64,000 bases of DNA from Roseovarius aestuarii. Lineage in GTDB: Bacteria; Pseudomonadota; Alphaproteobacteria; Rhodobacterales; Rhodobacteraceae. Positions 63,420-64,000 of this stretch are shown piece by piece. A program made the translations under genes and the position numbers. How positions within the stretch are numbered: position 1 is the stretch's first letter; each line of letters begins with the position of its first letter. Under the pieces are notes generated by a model. That model was not told where the DNA came from. It did no database searches and worked only from the letters and a program-made list of their open reading frames with translations. The stretch lies in the NCBI RefSeq assembly GCF_019966515.1, contig NZ_JAIMIB010000002.1, positions 1-64,000 of the forward strand. Reading direction: 5' to 3'.

Positions 63420-63484
63420 GCAATCATTGGCATATGACGCCCTGAGACGTGTGATTGCCAGTCGCGGCAGGTGGGCTGATGATC

Positions 63485-63519
63485 GCCCGGCGCTCTTCGC
63501 GCCTGCTTCCGCGCCGGGC
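63485..63519. other. GC-rich hairpin between araC-type gene and MetE-like gene
   Basis: GCCCGGCGC (63485-63493) and GCGCCGGGC (63511-63519) form a perfect 9-bp stem with a 17-base loop, 66 bp after the AraC stop and 106 bp before the next ATG. It could be a terminator (no U-run) or a leader element. No known riboswitch consensus was seen. Confidence 0.5.
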
Positions 63520-63625
63520 ACATCTCGAACGACGGACCAGTGCCAAAGTTGACCGAACATGGTTTCGTCCAAAACAGAATTGTCCTAGCATTCCGCCCAT
63601 GCGAATACACTGAAAGGACGCAGCC

Positions 63626-64000
63626 ATGTCTTTGCCGACGACCTGTATCGGGGCCTATCCCAAACCTGACTACGTGCCGATCTCGGATTGGTTTCAGGTA
63701 CGGTGCGACGATGATGACTATGGCGACAAGGTGCTGCGCAACTGGACCGAGAACAGCGAAAAGGACATTGTGGCCCTTCTGGACAGGGCCACAGTTGAGG
63801 CGGTCGAAGACCAGATCGCCTGTGGCATCGATGTGCCAACCGACGGTGAGCAGCGGCGCGAAAACTACGTGCATTACCAGTGCCGGCACTTCGAGGGGTT
63901 CGACTTCGAGAACCTGACCGAGACCGTTCAGCGCAACGGCGCGTATAAATCCGAGCTTCCCACGATCCGTGCGCCGATACGGGCCACCGACACTTCAACA
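63626..64000 (+). CDS. MetE-like cobalamin-independent methionine synthase family protein, 3' end outside window
   Basis: 125 codons are visible and the frame is open at the window end. LPTTCIGAYPKPDYV is the N-terminal mark of the MetE C-domain-like family, and CGIDVPTDGEQRRENYVHYQCRHFEGFDFENL is the usual substrate/metal region start. Family members transfer a methyl group to homocysteine or a related thiol with zinc, here without the long N-terminal half of classical MetE. AAAGGA precedes the ATG. Confidence 0.8.
   Translation, partial: MSLPTTCIGAYPKPDYVPISDWFQVRCDDDDYGDKVLRNWTENSEKDIVALLDRATVEAVEDQIACGIDVPTDGEQRRENYVHYQCRHFEGFDFENLTETVQRNGAYKSELPTIRAPIRATDTST

Noticed and set aside
63420..63625. 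Possible SAM or B12 riboswitch upstream of the MetE-like gene
   Set aside because: I compared the leader with the core consensus of both and saw no match; only a plain hairpin is supported.

Overview
The window looks like chromosomal DNA from an alphaproteobacterium of the Rhodobacteraceae (Roseobacter-type). The basis is the gene set: a 1146-residue pyruvate carboxylase, hisS-hisZ-hisG with short-form HisG, a class II (B12) ribonucleotide reductase, a DUF1489 protein, a Hint-domain protein and a liu leucine-degradation cluster, all in GC-rich sequence. Genus and species cannot be fixed from sequence alone.

Layout. 1-1.3 kb: the end of an AT-rich HNH endonuclease gene, then tRNA-Gly(GCC) facing an inverted copy of its own upstream region and 5' half. 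1.5-6.1 kb: DUF1330, a GMC dehydrogenase pair with a VOC protein, a ribbon-helix-helix protein, TerC and MAPEG membrane proteins. 6.2-12.9 kb: pyruvate carboxylase, a lactate-type alpha-hydroxy-acid dehydrogenase, a membrane GAF-GGDEF protein. 13-19.6 kb: UvrD/PcrA helicase, a PQQ sugar dehydrogenase with its cytochrome c, GH25 muramidase, DUF938 protein, Hint protein. 19.6-21.1 kb: a gene-poor stretch with a frameshifted DUF3885 gene. 21.2-26.2 kb: a BMP/nucleoside-type ABC importer operon that carries a small, stop-interrupted secreted-protein gene between its permeases. 26.6-31.4 kb: dnaE, a lipoprotein, slyX. 31.5-36.1 kb: hisS-hisZ-hisG and an enolase-superfamily enzyme. 36.2-42.7 kb: two related small outer-membrane proteins, DUF1489, nrdJ, a serine hydrolase, a tiny secreted peptide. 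42.9-48.1 kb: glmU-glmS-PNPOx-AlkD operon and gph. 48.2-60.1 kb: a DegT aminotransferase, then the liu cluster (liuA, Zn-ribbon membrane protein, acyl-CoA synthetase, reversed ompW, liuB, liuD, two GSTs, liuE, liuC). 60.2-64 kb: a stop-interrupted outer-membrane porin, cupredoxin, DUF4142 protein, AraC regulator and the start of a MetE-like gene.

How genes work together. Four metabolic blocks are clear: lactate to pyruvate to oxaloacetate (hydroxy-acid dehydrogenase, Pyc); leucine to acetyl-CoA and acetoacetate (liu); UDP-GlcNAc synthesis (glmS, glmU); the first histidine step (HisZG) next to HisRS.

Most unusual signals: (1) a GC-rich stem-loop present twice (34.85 and 37.86 kb) whose stems differ by three compensatory base-pair changes around a nearly constant C-rich loop; (2) the inverted half tRNA with three hairpins behind it; (3) a sharply AT-rich, atypical-codon patch inside hisS; (4) three genes broken by a single event (DUF3885 frameshift, in-frame TAG in the ABC-operon small gene, in-frame TAA in the porin); (5) small lower-GC genes fitted into operons with start/stop overlaps; (6) short dyads just upstream of the VOC-GMC and liu operons. 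I did not find a CRISPR array, prophage, intact IS element or a convincing multi-gene defence system.
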